Source: Casuarius casuarius | Lineage: Eukaryota; Chordata; Aves; Casuariiformes; Casuariidae | Length of the DNA stretch: 64,000 nt | Direction: 5' to 3' | NCBI GenBank assembly: GCA_003342895.1 | Contig: PTFA01000411.1 | Location: 434,001-498,000, forward strand | Shown here: piece by piece, positions 62,783 through 64,000 of the stretch | How positions within the stretch are numbered: the first letter of the stretch is position 1 | How the letters are laid out: each line of letters opens with the position of its first letter | Notes under the pieces: model-generated | What the model was told of the DNA's origin: nothing | What the model saw: the letters and a program-made list of their open reading frames with translations, nothing else | Databases searched by the model: none | Made by a program: the position numbers and the translations under genes

Positions 62783-64000
62783 GTGAGAGAGGCCAAAGAA
62801 GCCCGTATAGACATATGGACAATGTGACTATTGGCATCTTGGCAAGAGGGGTTGGTCCCAGGTGCTCTTATCTGTGCTAACTCTGCAGGGAAGTTCAGAG
62901 CTGCCTGGAGAAGTACAGTTGTGTTTTCAGTAATTTGCAAAGTTTGAAATCTGACTTTTTTCTGTACCGCTCTGAACTCACTCTGCTTGCCTTCGTTCCT
63001 GTGAAATCAGAAGTGTTAGGACAGTGCAATTAAGAAGCCGTCTTTGATTTGGGCACATTTTTGTTGTCCCAGTTGCTTCAAATGTAGTGATACAAAGACC
63101 TGAACATGGGCTATCCACATCCCAAGTCAGTACCTTTCTGTATCTTTTTGCTCTATGCTTAATTGGTATGATCTGAAAGCAAAACAGAATTTGCAAGGTA
63201 ATTTAGTGAAAGCTTAAGTGCTTCAGGTTTTAATCTCTTCGTAGAAGATAGCTGATGGCTGCAGCATGTGATGCCAAATACAGGGACGCAAACAGTACAC
63301 CCATGTTAGCAGAGGGCACGTACTCCCAACCTTTCTCTTTGTAATGAATTTGAAAATTCATGGATATTTTACTTTGTTGTGGGTTAAGGAATTATCTGAT
63401 CAGCTGTCTCCCTTTGTAAAAGACTCTGTGTGCAGTCTGTATTCCTCTTCCATTTCAACTTCTTTTGAAAGCTTCAGACTAGTATCCGTTGTCCTGGCAG
63501 CATTCACGGTCTCTTTTTGGAGAGCACACAAATGGCTAAGGCCCAAAGCCAGCCGGTGCAATGCTCAGTGAGCACTGTGATGTTTAAACAGGCACGAAGG
63601 CTAGAACTAGGTTGTCTAAACACACATCTGCTGACACCTTAGGAGCTTCAGGGTGTCACATTGTTGCTGGTCCACAAGGACATTGTATCTCATAGCTTCC
63701 AAGGTGCATCTGAGATGCTACCATGCTCATATGCTTAGGCACTTGAAACTCTTATATGTCTTTGTTAATTAGGTGATAACTTGCTATGCAAGGAGGAAAA
63801 GCAGTCTATATCTTAATGCACTTCACAATTCTTTTCCTTTCCTGGCAAAGCAGAAAGTTACTTAATACTGATCCAATTATGCTAGTTTAATATATCCATT
63901 GGTCAGCAAACTGGAACTTTTTTTTTTTTAGGAGAAAGTGTAATGAAGGTGAGTTGGAAGGTAGCAATATATTAAAAACAAGTTCACAGAGAGAAACCCT
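62783..64000 (+). other. Presumed intron 3 start, to window edge
   Basis: The segment starts GTGAGA and has no further supported exon. It holds ordinary mixed sequence, a T11 run at about 63,919-63,930 and no recognisable repeat. If exon 3 is real, the next exon must enter with two bases to complete its last codon and lies beyond the window. Confidence 0.35.

Noticed and set aside
1..64000. tRNA, rRNA, CRISPR array, bacterial operon or integrated phage
   Set aside because: I saw no cloverleaf-type box pairs, spaced direct repeats or dense same-strand coding. The sequence is ordinary vertebrate nuclear DNA.

Overview
The window looks like nuclear DNA from a bird, or at least a sauropsid. The best evidence is a clear CR1 LINE 3' fragment at about 22.85-23.25 kb, with the tandem ATTCTGTG-type terminal octamers and a readable C-terminal piece of the CR1 reverse-transcriptase ORF. 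Several much older CR1-type 3' ends and MIR-like SINE remnants are also present. Repeat density is low, no mammalian Alu or L1 was seen, and no bacterial-style gene packing exists. Almost all of the many short open frames are chance frames in non-coding DNA. There are two assembly gaps: 20 N at 13,095-13,114 after a poly-T run, and 196 N at 41,701-41,896 inside a very GC-rich block.

Layout. From 1 to about 41.1 kb I see non-coding DNA: old CR1 and MIR fragments, microsatellites, and AT-rich unique stretches that resemble conserved non-coding (enhancer-like) elements, for example near 4.2, 18.9-19.4, 37.5 and 39.0-39.4 kb. No protein-coding exon could be supported there. From about 41.19 to 42.6 kb lies a CpG island, the only convincing promoter-like feature. 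It is interrupted by the large gap, which probably hides the transcription start and much of exon 1. Just after the gap a splice-donor-like GTGCGT follows a GC-rich open stretch (41,897-41,940). The first kilobase of the presumed intron holds a (GT)n/(GC)n tract with 46 bp of unbroken purine-pyrimidine alternation.

Downstream I can propose, tentatively, two further plus-strand exons: 43,533-43,717 and 62,676-62,782. Each has a plausible acceptor and donor and a frame open from end to end. The three pieces join in phase (phase 0, then 2 nt carried over, then 1 nt carried out). I do not recognise the encoded protein, and one or more pieces could instead be 5' UTR or lncRNA exons. On this reading the window holds the 5' end of a plus-strand gene with long introns, preceded by about 41 kb of gene-poor flank that may carry distal regulatory elements. 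The gene would continue past the right edge.
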